A DNA stretch of 64,000 nucleotides, from assembly GCA_947247005.1 (NCBI GenBank), contig OX365946.1:52602734-52666733 (forward strand), given 5' to 3'. The notes beneath the pieces are model-generated. The model saw only the letters and a list, made by a program, of their open reading frames with translations, made no database searches and was not told the DNA's origin. The position numbers and the translations under genes are program-made. Source of the DNA: Spisula solida. Lineage: Eukaryota; Mollusca; Bivalvia; Venerida; Mactridae. Below, one piece after another: positions 12,205-23,210 of this stretch; the first letter of the stretch is position 1, and each line of letters opens with the position of its first letter.

Positions 12205-12240
12205 TAGCTCACCTTGAGCACTTCGTGCTCAGGTGAGCTA
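12205..12240 (+). terminator. terminal hairpin of Helitron-like element
   Basis: TAGCTCACCT(T)GAGCAC, loop TTC, GTGCTCAGGTGAGCTA: a 16-bp stem with one bulged T. In Helitrons the hairpin marks the 3' end of the transposon; no role as a transcription terminator is implied. Confidence 0.6.
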
Positions 12241-12242
12241 AA

Positions 12243-12850
12243 AATCCAGTGTCCGTTTAACGAAGCTCAAAATGTCAAATCATCTCATTTAGCCAACGAT
12301 TTAAAGTAATGTCTACTCTTCCGAACGATTTATCAGCTGGAAATCGCCCAAAAGGGCGAAATGTTGTGCGAGTCGACACCAATTCGACGCCATTTTTGTT
12401 TGTGACAACGTGCTCTTCAAATTTGGAGGATTTAAAAGTATCTAAACTTGGCGGAAGAAGGTCAAGGTCGAATTAGCCAATACCGGTCGTATATTTTTAA
12501 TATTCGAACGGGAACCAGTCTATACCAGCGTACAAACGATGTATACTACGCCAATGAAAACGACCGTTATAAAATACGTTCGAAATACCCGTCAGACACA
12601 CTAAAAACCACTACAGCCGTCCCTACAGTGTTTACGCCCTCAAAATATAAAATCAAAGTTTAAACAATGAATTATATCGTACGAAGGTAAATTTAAGCAT
12701 GTTTTCGAATGCTTTCGATTCACAAAGATTTCACCCACAGCTTTTAATAGATGATTCATGCCGTAAATGCTTTAAATTATGAAAAAAACAAAATACACCC
12801 AGTGACTGTACGATCACTTCTTCGGGAAATACACCTTGTATAAGAATTCT
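12243..12850. other. no gene confirmed
   Basis: An open frame at 12448-12663 (71 codons) begins at TTG, not ATG. It ends in Lys/Val-rich sequence with no recognisable domain. It could be a terminal exon but nothing else supports it. Confidence 0.3.
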
Positions 12851-12881
12851 AAATTTAACAAAAAAAAATATTTTTTAGGTA

Positions 12882-12915
12882 CTGTTTATTAATGATACAG
12901 TTACCTGTGGTTGAA
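12882..12915 (+). mobile_element. single end of a hAT-like MITE
   Basis: 'tttattaatgatacagttac' then 'ctgtgg' matches the right end of the complete element at 46083-46204. No partner end is visible, so the copy is truncated. Confidence 0.6.
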
Positions 12916-13179
12916 TATGCATGTATGAGAACATTCAGGCAACTTTGAGATATTAGTTTGTAGCTGAATGCATTTGTCTTATGTATATACAATGCAACCT
13001 CTCCGGAGCAGCCCTCCACTGAGCAACCACCTCTTGTAATCAACATAAACATGTTGTTAGAAAAGAAACAATTTAATATGTATACACATTAACCTTTACA
13101 GAACAACAACCTCTGTAATGTTATGTTTCCCAATGTGGCTAGCTATAGAGAGGTTTTATTGTTTTCAAAGTACGTGCGA

Positions 13180-13642
13180 TCGTCGTACGACAGTCGTGCG
13201 ATGGACTCACGGCTGTCGTAGGCTAGTGAATATACACAAGACTGTCGTGCGACCATCGCACGACCATCGTATGTCCATCGCACGTTCATCGCACGTCCAT
13301 CGCACGTCCATCGCACGTCCATCGCACGATAGTGGTGTGATTCTAAGAGCCTAGTTTGACCTTATAATCACAAACAAACCGTACGTCCATCGTGCGTCCG
13401 ACGTGCGTCCATCGCACGCCCGTCGTGCGACCACGTAGAGCATCGCACGACGGACCTAGGACAGTCATCCGCCGCAGAAAATTTTGAACATGTCCAAAAC
13501 TCTACGACGAGGGCCCACGCTTATGTTTTCCGTCGCACGACGGTCGCACGATGCCGAAATTTCTTATGTCCGTCGTGCGACGGACGCACGATAGTCCTCA
13601 AATTTACATCGTAGACCCGTCGCACGTCCGTCGTACGACAAT
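13180..13642. mobile_element. CpG-dense element with inverted ends and 12-bp repeats
   Basis: The ends are inverted relatives: TCGTCGTACGACAGTCGTGC on the left and 'cgcacgtccgtcgtacgaca' on the right. Inside, 'cgtccatcgcac' repeats in tandem (about 13255-13330), and variants of 'gtcgtgcgac' recur. CpG density is far above the surroundings. An open frame across it (13118-13354) is a by-product. Confidence 0.55.
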
Positions 13643-14507
13643 TGTGAAAGGGGTTTAACTCTCTATAATACGTCATCTGACAAACTTTTAAATTCCACAT
13701 GCTTTGTACATATCATTTAAGTACAACAACATTGGTGCGTTAGTTGGGCAAACAAATACAATTCGAGACTCTATAGTCCCTACATACATTCGTACACATC
13801 ATATTAATAACCTTTATGTTATATTCGACGTATTAACATCTAAAGTTTTCTTCATATTAATTTAAATACTCTTTTGCACATGCGCAGTCATGTTTACGGC
13901 CGTGTGAATAAAAAACATCAAATCCATACGAGTATTTAAACTATCCGTCTGTTTAGTACGCGCGGGTACAACACGCGCCAACCACGTGTCCACAGCCAAT
14001 TGAACATATGCATTTGCAATACGTTTATGGGTCTTGACTAAACTTAATAATCACTACTGTAAACAAACGTGTGTGCACGGCATTAATTTCTTTGATTTAG
14101 CTTCGGGGTTGTCGTGGTATATTATTATACGTAGTTATCAAAGCCAAGCAAACGCTACATTTTCGCATTAAGAACCAATTTTCATTTTTCCGTAGTAATT
14201 TCAACACTTTCGCCCGTGTGCAAAACTGTTCACCATTTGTGAGATTCTCACAATGTTCCTGGTGCAAAGCTGGTACATAATACTTGATATAAAACGCATG
14301 GTTATGATTCAGTCATGTCCTCATAGTATAATTAATGTGTTGACGTCATATGGTGCGTTTTGTGTTTTTTTAACGACCCACCACAGCGATTCTCAAAGTA
14401 CCACTATGTTTAACTGTGAGAAAAAAAAATGCTGCAAGTAAAGTTTTCTTTAAACCAGTTCAGTTCCTAGTATAAACGCAGCATTATTGTCAGTTTGTGT
14501 ATATAAA
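13643..14507. other. no gene identified
   Basis: Unique-looking AT-rich DNA. It contains a CCACGTGT E-box near 13984 but no exon that I can support. Confidence 0.5.
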
Positions 14508-14736
14508 TCGCTGGCTTAGAATGAGAAGGTCGTACGAACGACCGTATAAGACTCGTGCATATTTGAAAGCTGCATCTAAAGGCGTATCTCATGAGCCTAT
14601 GTTCATGTTGACCAAACTGAAGTTGAAAAATAAAAGCTTGTTTTTCCATACACAAAGAGCAGTTTTCAGACAGTATTTTCTTGATTTCTCAAATTATCGA
14701 TTTTGTTCTTACGACCTTCTAATTCTAAGCCAGCTA
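14508..14736. mobile_element. MITE, family 'TCGCTGGCTTA', copy 1
   Basis: Inverted ends: 'gctggcttagaatgagaagg' at 14510 and its near reverse complement ending at 14736. The interior phrase 'gttgaccaaactga' occurs reversed in copy 2 (44121-44300), so the two copies lie in opposite orientations. Confidence 0.8.
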
Positions 14737-16063
14737 AATGCAACATAACTATGAATTATGTCTGAGTCTATTATCTATATACGAATGGTATCACTCTACA
14801 TTACGGACAATAACTTGTATAGTTAACTTTTATCTCAAAGACTGTGATTAACGATGTTGATAGGTCAATTTACCATTGTTAGGTATATTTTCAGGAAGCG
14901 TCATTTTTAACACAGGTTTCTAGTGAAAAGAATAGCAGAAGAACTTACCCCTAAACTATACGGATCAAGTCATGAATGCTTTTGTGAAAATGCATGTGAT
15001 TTATTAAAACTTTTGATTTTTTTGGGGCGCATAACACTACGTGTACATACAGTGACGTGCCGTAAGTATTTGTTAAAATGGTGTCATCTTGGATGGATGA
15101 AAACCGAATGAGTTAAATGGCTATTTCCGTTGTATTTGTTGATTCCATTACACTGATTACGCCATCATCTGTCAGTATTGTTGACATGACAGTGTTTTAT
15201 GTGCAGTGTGTCTAATTTTGTAAACTAAAAAGTAATTGGGTAGAAAAGGTTAAGAAATAGCATAAGATCTAAGAAAACTGGCTGTGGGTTTTTTAGGTCT
15301 GCCAAATGAATACTGCTATTTTATTATCAGTTTAAGTATTTCAATATAATAAAAAAGCAATGACAATGAATACCTTATCCAATAAGCCATATAACTCATA
15401 CATACAGTGTCTGTTGAATCAATGAAATGATAAGAAAAATTCTTATGTTTATGTCCGAAATATTATGTAAACAGATTAAAACACATTTTACGTGGACAAT
15501 TATATAATAATATTTTACACATGTCGATTACGTCATTTTCTCTAACATACCTTTATAATCCGTTAAATAAAAAACGTTTTAATCTCATTACGATTATTGT
15601 TGATACATTTGCATAAAGACTGTGAAAGTGATGGGTAATGAAGTGGGGCTAAAATAATTATAACATCCGATGAAGGAAGCGAGGAAAGCGATAAAATCAA
15701 ACACAACTAAATATCACACGACCCGCTCTTCAAATTGAAGACAAAAAAATCGGAGGGAAGAAAAATGTCCTCCAAAGTCGAGTATTAATTAGTTCCAATA
15801 ATGGCTGTGGAAGTCTAATGAGTTGAACATATCAAAACGCTCAGACTTTTATCGATAAACGAATAATGAAACTGTAATTAACTCACGATTAACGTAATAT
15901 TACATTTTAACAGATTCAGTGATCAGCGCATGCGCGTGTCGTGAATTGCTTCCGTTGTGATTTCTTAAGAGCTGTCGTCTGTAAGCGCGTTTGAAAACAA
16001 ACTGGTCCACGTGCCAAAAACCACCAGATGGAAGGCAGACAAAATTTTCTCACATCTATGTTG
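14737..16063. other. upstream region of PRDM13
   Basis: No gene is supported. It is the likely 5' regulatory region, with E-boxes near 16008 and 16025 and a GCGCATGCGC palindrome near 15925. The short frame at 14923-15111 lacks features. Confidence 0.4.
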
Positions 16064-16071
16064 TATAAATA
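16064..16071 (+). promoter_or_regulatory. TATA box of PRDM13
   Basis: TATAAATA lies 182 bp before the start codon, which would place transcription start near 16095 with a 5' UTR of about 150 nt. Just upstream are a CACGTG E-box (about 16008) and a CAGATG E-box (about 16025), plausible bHLH sites. A GCGCATGCGC (NRF1-like) palindrome lies near 15925. The assignment is inferred from position and consensus. Confidence 0.5.
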
Positions 16072-16245
16072 AGAGAAAACGAGGCCGAGGTTCCAAGTAT
16101 GGTCATTTCAAATAGAGTTCTTGTCACTGAGGGGTCGGAACTAGAAATCATTGAAACACGAACTTATCGTAAAACTAGCTGAATTATTTAATTACAAAGT
16201 GTATGATTAATTATCGAATAATTTATTATCGATTTTTTTTCTAAA

Positions 16246-16392
16246 ATGACATTGCACGAGAACACGAGCCCGTGCCAGGTTCAAGCATGTACACTTGTCT
16301 CATGTGATAGCTATTTTGGACCAATATGTTATCAGGAATTGCAAGAAATGATTGGAGGATGCACGGCGGACACGAGTACATGTGTCATACAG
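16246..16392 (+). CDS. PRDM13: PRDM13 coding exon 1
   Basis: Encodes residues 1-49. It begins at ATG 16246, 24 bases after an in-frame stop, and ends at the strong donor ATACAG|GTAAGA (GT at 16393) in phase 0. It is cysteine-rich; 'SYFGPICYQEL' probably corresponds to the 'GP-P-GTF' start of vertebrate PR domains, but the match is weak. The open frame is under 60 codons, so a simple ORF search misses it. It is supported mainly by its position behind a TATA box, its donor and its phase agreement with exon 2. Confidence 0.75.
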
Positions 16393-19300
16393 GTAAGAGG
16401 TTTGAATTAACGTCATTCAGAGATGTTCAGCCTTAGTCGACGGCATATAGACACAGGAGCTAAATTGTAGCATTTTATTTTGGGAAACTTAACTATGCTA
16501 GTCTCCGTGGTATTGTTTTTATCAAAGCACTTACGGAAATATTAAACTTTAAATTCTTCATTTGTTTTTAAAACCTACACACTGTGGATATATAGCACGT
16601 ATGAGTTCCTTGCCTGGATAGTAATTGATACTGGACAACGCTATAAAGAATTTATATTTGAACATAGATTAATGACTTTCGTAAATGCTTTGATAAAGCA
16701 GTACCCTGATTTCAACGTGGGAAGTAGTCGTCAAAATTGTTTAATATATAAGATGTAAGATTATATTTTACTATCCATGTAAAATGAATACAGGCAATAT
16801 GTATGAGGCATAGAGGCAAGTAAATGATCTTTGTCATAGACCGGGAGTCAGACGGGGTTCGAATTTAGTATTTAATAAAAACAATGTGTGTCAAACATTT
16901 GGCATTATAACGTTTGTAACTGGCGAAGTGGGACAATTATTATTATTATGAGTGCATTTGTCTAGAAATATTTGGTTAGCAATAATATGGGACACGTGAC
17001 CGCCTCCTGTCACTGACTGGTGAACGCATTCACATTGAGACCGGATTGGTGTGGAAAGTTCGAATCCTAAAATGGGTCCGTTCTGATCTGATCGATTGGG
17101 CCAAACTATCTGACATCATTTTTATTTTATTTGAATGTGTAGTTATGTTCTAGTTCATTGATGAAGCTATTATGGAAGATTGATTCATATTGTCATGTAG
17201 CTTCTAGGTTTACTCGCAAATAACTATCATTATTATATTTAATATTATTGATGAGCCATCATTTAAATAATTTACTGTTTTGATAGGTTTCTACCTGTCT
17301 TGATTATAGCAGTAGGCCTCTTATGTACACATGGTTCAAAGTGTAAAGGCTACAGAACATGCTGATATAACAAAATTACCGTAAAACCAAACTCTCAGAC
17401 GATAGATGTTCACTCCTTTAACTAGCGGTTGTCAGATCCACAAAGTAGTAGATTTTATTACTAGTACTTTAATTAACCTTCCATTTTCATCAGCCAGGTG
17501 ATGTATCACTTCTATGACGTCCTAATGCGGACGCTGCCGCGGTAACGATTGTATTCACTACACCATAGTTTTAAAAAAACTATTTGTGACTAAGACTGTT
17601 GTGAGCAAAAAGTCCACAGGAGGAGGGAAAACCTCCAGAAAATTGCTACCTGACACTGTTGGTGATGGACTTAGTCAATGACGGTCCACTGCTACCTGAC
17701 GCTGTTGGTGATGGACTTAGTCAATGACGGTCCACTGCTACCTGACACTGTTGGTGGTGGACTAAGTCAATGACGGTCAATTGCTACCTAAAACTGTTGG
17801 TTGTGGACTAAGTCAATGACGGTCAATTGCTACCTGACACTGTTGGTTGTGGACTAAGTCAATGACGGTCAATTGCTACCTGACACTGTTGGTTGTGGAC
17901 TAAGTCAATGACGGTCAATTGCTACCTGACAATGTTGGTTGTGGACTAAGTCAATGACGGTCAATTGCTACCTGAAACTGTTGGCGGAGAACTAAGTCAA
18001 TGACGGTCAATTGCTACCTGACACTGTTGGTTGTGGACTAAGTCAATGACGGTCCATTGCTCCCTGACACTGTTGGCGGAGAACTAAGTCTAAGAAGGTC
18101 TATTGCTACCTGACACTGTTGGTGGTGGACTAAGTCAATAACGGTCAATTGCTACCTGACACTGTTGGTTGTGGACTAAGTCAATGACGGTCAATTGCTA
18201 CCTGAAACTGTTGGTTGTGGACAAAGTCAATGACGGTCAATTGCTACCTGACACTGTTGGTTGTGGACTAAGTCAATGACGGTTAATTGCTACCTGAAAC
18301 TGTTGGCGGAGAACTAAGTCAATGACGGTCCATTGCTACCAGACACTGTTGGCGGAGAACTAAGTCAATGACGGTCCATTGCTACCTGACACTGTTGGTG
18401 ATTGACTAAGACAATGACGGTCCATTGCTACCTGACACTGTTGGTGGTGGACTAAGTCAATGACGGACCATTGCTACCTGACACTGTGGTGGACTAAGTC
18501 AATGACGGACCATTGCTACCTGACACTGTTGGTGGTGAACTAAGTCAATAACGGTCCATTGCTACCTGACACTGTTGGTGGTGGACTAAGTCAATGACGG
18601 TACATTGCTATATGACACTGTTGGCGGAGAACTAAGTCAATGACGGTCCATTGCTACCTGACACTGTTGGTGGTGAACTAAGTCAATGACGGTCCATTGC
18701 TACCTTGCTACCTGACACTGTTGGCGGAGAACTAAGTCAATGCCGGTCCATTGCTACCTGACACTGTTGGTGGTGGACTTAGTCAATGACGGTCCATTGC
18801 TATATGACACTGTTGGCGGAGAACTAAGTCAATGACGACCATTGCTACCTGACACTGTTGGTTGTGGACTAAGTCAATGACTGTCCATTGCTACCTGACA
18901 CTGTTGGCGGTTGACTAAGTCAATAACGGTCCATTGCTACCTGACACTGTTGGTGGTGAACTAAGTCAATGACGGTCAACTGCTACCTGGCACTGCTCAG
19001 TCCTTAGGATTTGGTTTGTGGTATGCTGCTGTTATAAATGATGATAAAAAATTATTTCCAAATAAAATTTAATATTTGTGTCATTTTATACAGGTTACAG
19101 TTCTAAATAAAATCCTCATATCCAGAAGTCAATCAAAGAAACCGTGGTATGTCTATCTGCAAGCAGCACGTGATATCTTCGAGCAGAATATTCAGTTGCA
19201 CCGGTCACGTGATGGTCACGTGTTTATTCGATCCACAAAGACCATCCATGAAGGAGAAGAAATGAGATATTGGTTCGATGATAAATTAGCAAGAGAAATG

Positions 19301-22134
19301 AATATACCATATTTGGCACCATCAAATATTATAGGTGAGTGCTATTATACATAAGTATGTCCGTTCAATATTATACGTACGTGTTTTGATAAATAAACTT
19401 GTCCCTATATCTAATTAAGCTTTAAAGTTATTAATTATAAATTTAATTGATTAAGTATTTAGATTTATACCTTCCTTTAATTGTAGATCCCATACATATC
19501 GGTTTTCGCACATCCTTTCACTGAAACCCGTCATAGGGCCAAATTTATATTCTAATATTCTTGTTCAACTGTTTATTGTTGAGGATCTTACGGAAGATTG
19601 TCATTTATATTGTCAATGTTGAGGATCTTACGGAAGATTGCCAATTATATTGTCAAATGAGTTTCCTCGTAAAATAAAGTCTTTATTATGCAATAACACA
19701 ATAATACATTAGTTTATAATCACAATTGAAGAAGAATTTTTTCGAAATTTCTGTGACTGATTTTATTACTAAATCACAAAGACGATAAAAAATTTTTGGA
19801 ATGGTACAAACATGGTGTTTAAAATTCGATATTTGGTTACGTCCATACAGGCGTAGGTGGCAGTATCATGTTTTACATATATTTTAAAGTTGAGTAAAAA
19901 GTACATTTTGGTACATAGTCACCACGTGACGTCACCATTCCATCAACATTATATTGGTACATAGTCACTACGTGACGTCACCATTCCATCGACATTTTGA
20001 TACATAGTCACTACGTCACGTCACCATTCCATCGAAATATTAATACATAGTCACCACGTGACGTCACCATTCCATCGACATATTTATACATAGTCACAAC
20101 GTGACGTCACCATTCCATCGAAATATTGATACTTAGTCACAACGTGACGTCACCATTCCATCGACATATTGATACATAGTCACTACGTGACGTCACAATT
20201 CCATCGACATATTGATACATAGTCACCACGTGACGTCACCATTCCATCGACCTATTGATACTTAGTCACCACGTGACGTCACATTCCATCGACATATTAA
20301 TACATAGTCACTACGTGACGTCACCATTCCATCGACATATTGATACATAGTCACCACGCGACGTCACCATTCCATCAACATATTGATACATAATTACCAC
20401 GTGACGTCACCATTCCATCGAAATGTTAATATATAGTGACTACGTGACGTCACAATTACATCGACATATTGATACATAGTGACTACGTGACGTCACCATT
20501 CCATCGACATATTGATACATAGTCCCCACTTGACGTCACCATTCCATCGACATATTGATACATAGTCACCACGCGACGTTACCATTCCATCGAAATATTA
20601 AAACATAGTCACTACGTGACGTCACAATTCCATCGACATATTGATACATAGTGACTACGTGACGTCACCATTCTATCGACATATTGATACATAGTCATCA
20701 TGTGACGTCACTATTCCATCGACATATTGGTACATAGTCAGCACGTGCTGTCACCATTCCATCGACATAGTCATTAACTGATGTTGATTTTCCATAACTA
20801 TACGTGTCTTTGTTCAAATGCCTGATAAATCACTGATATACTTTATTATACCCTATTGCGTTGTTTTACAAACAGTACGTTTTGTAAGTAAGTGTATGAG
20901 TTTATTTACTATAGTGATACCACAATGTTTTAGTTCCAAGGTAATGCCAAATACTGGATGCAGAAAATTACCTTCATTTAGTTGTTCACTCTCAAATCGG
21001 TCATATTGGAACATATTCCTACTAGAATTCGATCCTTACCATACCACTTACATTGTGTCAATGCTTTAACCATTTGGTCTCCAGATAGTATACAAAGTGT
21101 ATAGCACGCAACTATAAAATGTGACTTGTCATGAGATTTTGGGTCCAAATGAGGAATTTTTCGAAAATGATATTTTTACTTCAAAATGACGTAACGTAAT
21201 ACAATGTATACATCTCGTATTACAAATACGAAATGTCATTGTTATACTTGGTCTAGTTACGTGTAGCTTTGACGTCACAAACATGCAATTTCAAAACTAC
21301 ATGTTCAATGACAACCTTTAGTATACTAGTATAGACAATGACAATTGTGTTTGTTGTATTTCAGGGATATGTCGGTACAGTTGTCATGTTTGTCATCAAG
21401 AGTTTGCTCAGCCCAATCCACTCAAGCTTCATATAATGCATCACAATACTGACACAGATGGAGCCGTCACAACGTCGTCTCCTTGGATACATAGAAACAA
21501 TACATCACCACCGAGTGCCATTAAAATGGACCGATTTAATCATAGCATAAATTCATATTCAAGAGCAAATCATAGTCATGACCATACTAGTGTTGATTAC
21601 GACCCGGATGTGAAACGTATTGTGGATGTCAAGCCAAAGACAACATGTGTAACACATGGAGCCCCGTCTTTACCGCGATATACACTCACAGCCAGTATCG
21701 AGCTGGTGCCAAGTGTTGGGTACAACACGGGCCCAGTACCTCCATGTCGACAGAACCGGACCGGGGGTAATAGTAATAGTAAATGCTGTGCAAAATTAGA
21801 ATTACAAGAGCTAGAACCAATGGAAGTTCTTAAAGACAGATTTTCTCTGGTGTCATCAAAGAAAGGGCATCTGTGTGTGTTTTGTGGTAAACTTTACTCC
21901 CGGAAGTACGGGTTAAAGATTCACTTACGGACACATACGGGTTACAAACCGCTGCGCTGTAAATACTGCTTCAGGGCTTTTGGAGACCCCAGTAATTTGA
22001 ATAAACATATACGCCTTCACGCACAGGGGAGCACACCATATCAGTGTACATATTGCAGCAAAGTTCTCGTCAGAAGGCGGGATCTCATGAGGCATTTAAA
22101 AGCACGACACTCGGATGAGGTAGCGAATGGCTAA
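16246..22134 (+). CDS. PRDM13: PRDM13-type PR/SET-domain zinc-finger transcription factor, 3 coding exons
   Basis: Joined exons 16246-16392, 19094-19334 and 21365-22134 give 1,158 nt, a 385-residue protein. Every junction is GT-AG and the phases agree (0, then 1). The PR/SET domain spans roughly residues 20-125; its second half is clearest, with 'GEEMRYWFDDKLA' matching the conserved late PR-domain segment. Finger 1 (C136, C139, H152, H156) follows directly. A low-complexity linker leads to three clustered C-terminal fingers: C300/C303/H316/H320, C328/C331/H344/H348 and C357/C360/H373/H378. The finger block, with 'KLYSRKYGLKIH', 'FGDPSNLNKHIRLH' and 'VLVRRRDL', is diagnostic of PRDM13 and separates it from PRDM8 and other PRDMs. 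Family knowledge: PRDM13 is a nuclear regulator of neuronal subtype choice, acting downstream of PTF1A in vertebrates. The predicted protein is much shorter than vertebrate PRDM13 (about 700 residues), mainly through a shorter linker. The start is the first ATG after an in-frame TAA at 16219. No nearby AATAAA marks the 3' end. Confidence 0.92.
16513..16701. mobile_element. TA-flanked MITE, family 'CTGTTTTATCAAAGC', copy 1
   Basis: Left end 'ttatcaaagcacttacgg' and right end 'cgtaaatgctttgataaag' are inverted and flanked by TA (16511 and 16702). It lies in PRDM13 intron 1. The TA target site points to a Tc1/mariner-type origin. A second copy is at 49183-49406. Confidence 0.75.
17640..18995 (+). 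repeat. 46-bp minisatellite in PRDM13 intron 1
   Basis: About 29 copies of a unit containing 'tgctacctgacactgttgg' and 'ctaagtcaatgacgg'. Three main variants differ after 'gttgg' (tggtgg, ttgtgg, cggaga) and are intermixed. A few units have small deletions or a duplicated 'ctacctt'. Confidence 0.95.
19094..19334 (+). CDS. PRDM13: PRDM13 coding exon 2 (PR domain core)
   Basis: Encodes residues 50-129 plus the first base of codon 130. The acceptor is 'tttatacag' and the donor is ATAG|GTGAGT. An alternative acceptor 7 bases downstream would put a stop in frame, so 19094 is chosen. It holds the conserved tryptophan-containing segment 'KPWYVYLQAARD', then 'EQNI', then 'GEEMRYWFDDKLA', as in the PR domains of PRDM13 and PRDM8. 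It lacks the catalytic NHSC motif of classical SET enzymes, as PR domains generally do. Confidence 0.9.
19555..19680 (+). repeat. dispersed repeat with internal duplication
   Basis: 'gttgaggatcttacggaaga' occurs twice, about 40 bp apart. The segment matches the reverse complement of 62745-62850 ('aaactcatttgacaatataa', 'gatcctcaacaat'). Confidence 0.65.
19905..20775 (+). repeat. 43-bp minisatellite with CRE/E-box sites in PRDM13 intron 2
   Basis: Twenty units with core 'acgtgacgtcaccattccat'. Sixteen keep an exact TGACGTCA palindrome and six keep CACGTG partly overlapping it. Variation is concentrated in the two bases before ACGTGACGTCA and in the AT-rich spacer. Confidence 0.95.
21365..22134 (+). 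CDS. PRDM13: PRDM13 coding exon 3 (four C2H2 zinc fingers)
   Basis: Acceptor 'gttgtatttcag' at 21364; the first two bases complete the glycine codon begun in exon 2. The frame continues to TAA at 22132-22134. Finger 1 is C-X2-C-X12-H-X3-H at the exon start. About 140 residues of linker rich in Ser, Asn, His and Pro follow, then three fingers spaced by short linkers (TGYKPL and AQGSTP types). The last finger has H-X4-H. An ATG-based frame would start at 21436 and cut off finger 1. Confidence 0.95.
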
Positions 22135-22308
22135 TCCTTGGTCCGACATCTGTGATTGTGTTTTTATTTGTTTTCTTTTTAATATGCTTATACTTACTCA
22201 ATGCAATAACTTCTATAAATCATTTTACAATCCATTTGAATAACGCATTCTGTTGTTGTATTTTATCAGAATGAATTGATGGACGAACGTCAGTATTAGT
22301 TTCTTATA

Positions 22309-22749
22309 AGCAGATTTAGCTCAGTGGTAACGCACTGGGCTGTCTATCCAGAGGTCGTGGGTTCAATCCCTGGCATCGGAACTAGAAATTTCTGAAATAT
22401 TTATAATAGTTCCCGATATATCTGGCTGTGTGGTCTGCGAAGTATCTGGAAGTGCCAGGAAGCTGTGTATCGGTGCTATACACCGAGCACATTAAATAAT
22501 CAGGCTGTCTATTCAAAATAAGGGCTAGGCGCGCACTTCTGCAGCGCCGGACATGCCTCTATCTAATGTCTCTCTCTCCCTTCAGGGACTTTCTCTCAGC
22601 CTGTCCCTCTGGTCAGATCATGCTGTATCTGCACTGGTAGAGGATGCACCCGCGCCCTTGTGGCTGCAACACAAGCATGTAAAGTTCCTTTGAACGTGCG
22701 TTCGCATGAAAAGGGCGATATATAAATCTGGTATATTTATTTATTTATT
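22309..22749 (+). mobile_element. tRNA-derived SINE family A, full-length copy
   Basis: A box 'tagctcagtggt' (22317-22328) and B box 'ggttcaatccc' (22360-22370) begin a ~440-bp element that ends in 'gcgatatataaatctggta' and an ATTT-rich tail. The head resembles a tRNA with a GTC anticodon loop, but the acceptor arms do not pair, so it is not a working tRNA. The body phrase 'tgtgtatcggtgctatacac' is shared with the copies at 36180-36395 and 36462-36803. Confidence 0.8.
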
Positions 22750-22779
22750 AGCTTAGAGGACGAGCGCTCTGGAATTCAC

Positions 22780-22930
22780 CCCCTCACTGTGTCATACTAA
22801 AGACATGGAGAAGCTCACTTCTCTTTGATGCCACCAGGAATGAGGTGTCGATAGGGATTCATATATATAGAGGATACATCAAGAGTTGTCGGTTGATATA
22901 AACTGAATATTAAATGAGTTCTGGAAAGTT
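22780..22930 (+). repeat. SINE family B-like fragment
   Basis: Contains 'aggaatgaggtgtcgatagg' and 'gagttgtcggttgatata'; similar phrases occur at 8860 and 36100. Confidence 0.45.
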
Positions 22931-23210
22931 TAGCGAGTCTCTTGCGAGCTTAATAATATGTCCTAAATGAGTTTTATAAGTTTGAATCAATTGAAACCTT
23001 TTGATAGATCATTTAGCATTATCATATCAACACTTCTCGCACGAAATACACAACACGAAGTTCAAGTTGGTAGAACAACATACCGCCCAAAGCACACCTG
23101 CAAGCCCGCCCGCACGCCCTCCCACCCACACGCCTGCCCGAAGAATAACCGCAGATAAAACACTTGGTTTTCTCAATCTCAACATCCAAACGAAAAATGA
23201 AAACAACAAA

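Larger units (their letters stand above)
10130..12242 (+). mobile_element. Helitron-like non-autonomous element with internal tandem array
   Basis: Near the 5' end is a hairpin AGGGCC-ATT-GGCCCT (10146-10160), then 'tagcgctcacctga'. At the 3' end, 'gctcacc' and 'ggtgagcta' fold around GAGCAC-TTC-GTGCTC. A 3' hairpin a few bases before CTAA is what Helitron or Helentron ends look like. Family knowledge: bivalves carry Helitron-related elements with central tandem repeats. There is no Rep/helicase frame. The exact 5' boundary is uncertain. Confidence 0.65.
16393..19093 (+). other. PRDM13 intron 1
   Basis: 2,701 bp bounded by GTAAGA and ATACAG. It holds a MITE (16513-16701) and a 46-bp minisatellite (17640-18995). 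The remainder (16702-17640) is AT-rich sequence in which I see no exon. Confidence 0.8.
19335..21364 (+). other. PRDM13 intron 2
   Basis: 2,030 bp bounded by GTGAGT and TTTCAG. It contains a dispersed-repeat fragment (19555-19680) and the 43-bp CRE-bearing array (19905-20775). Nothing exon-like is visible in 20780-21364. Confidence 0.8.

Noticed and set aside
22311..22382. Possible tRNA gene with a GTC anticodon loop
   Set aside because: The A and B boxes are good but the acceptor arms do not pair, and the sequence continues into a SINE body also found at 36462-36803.
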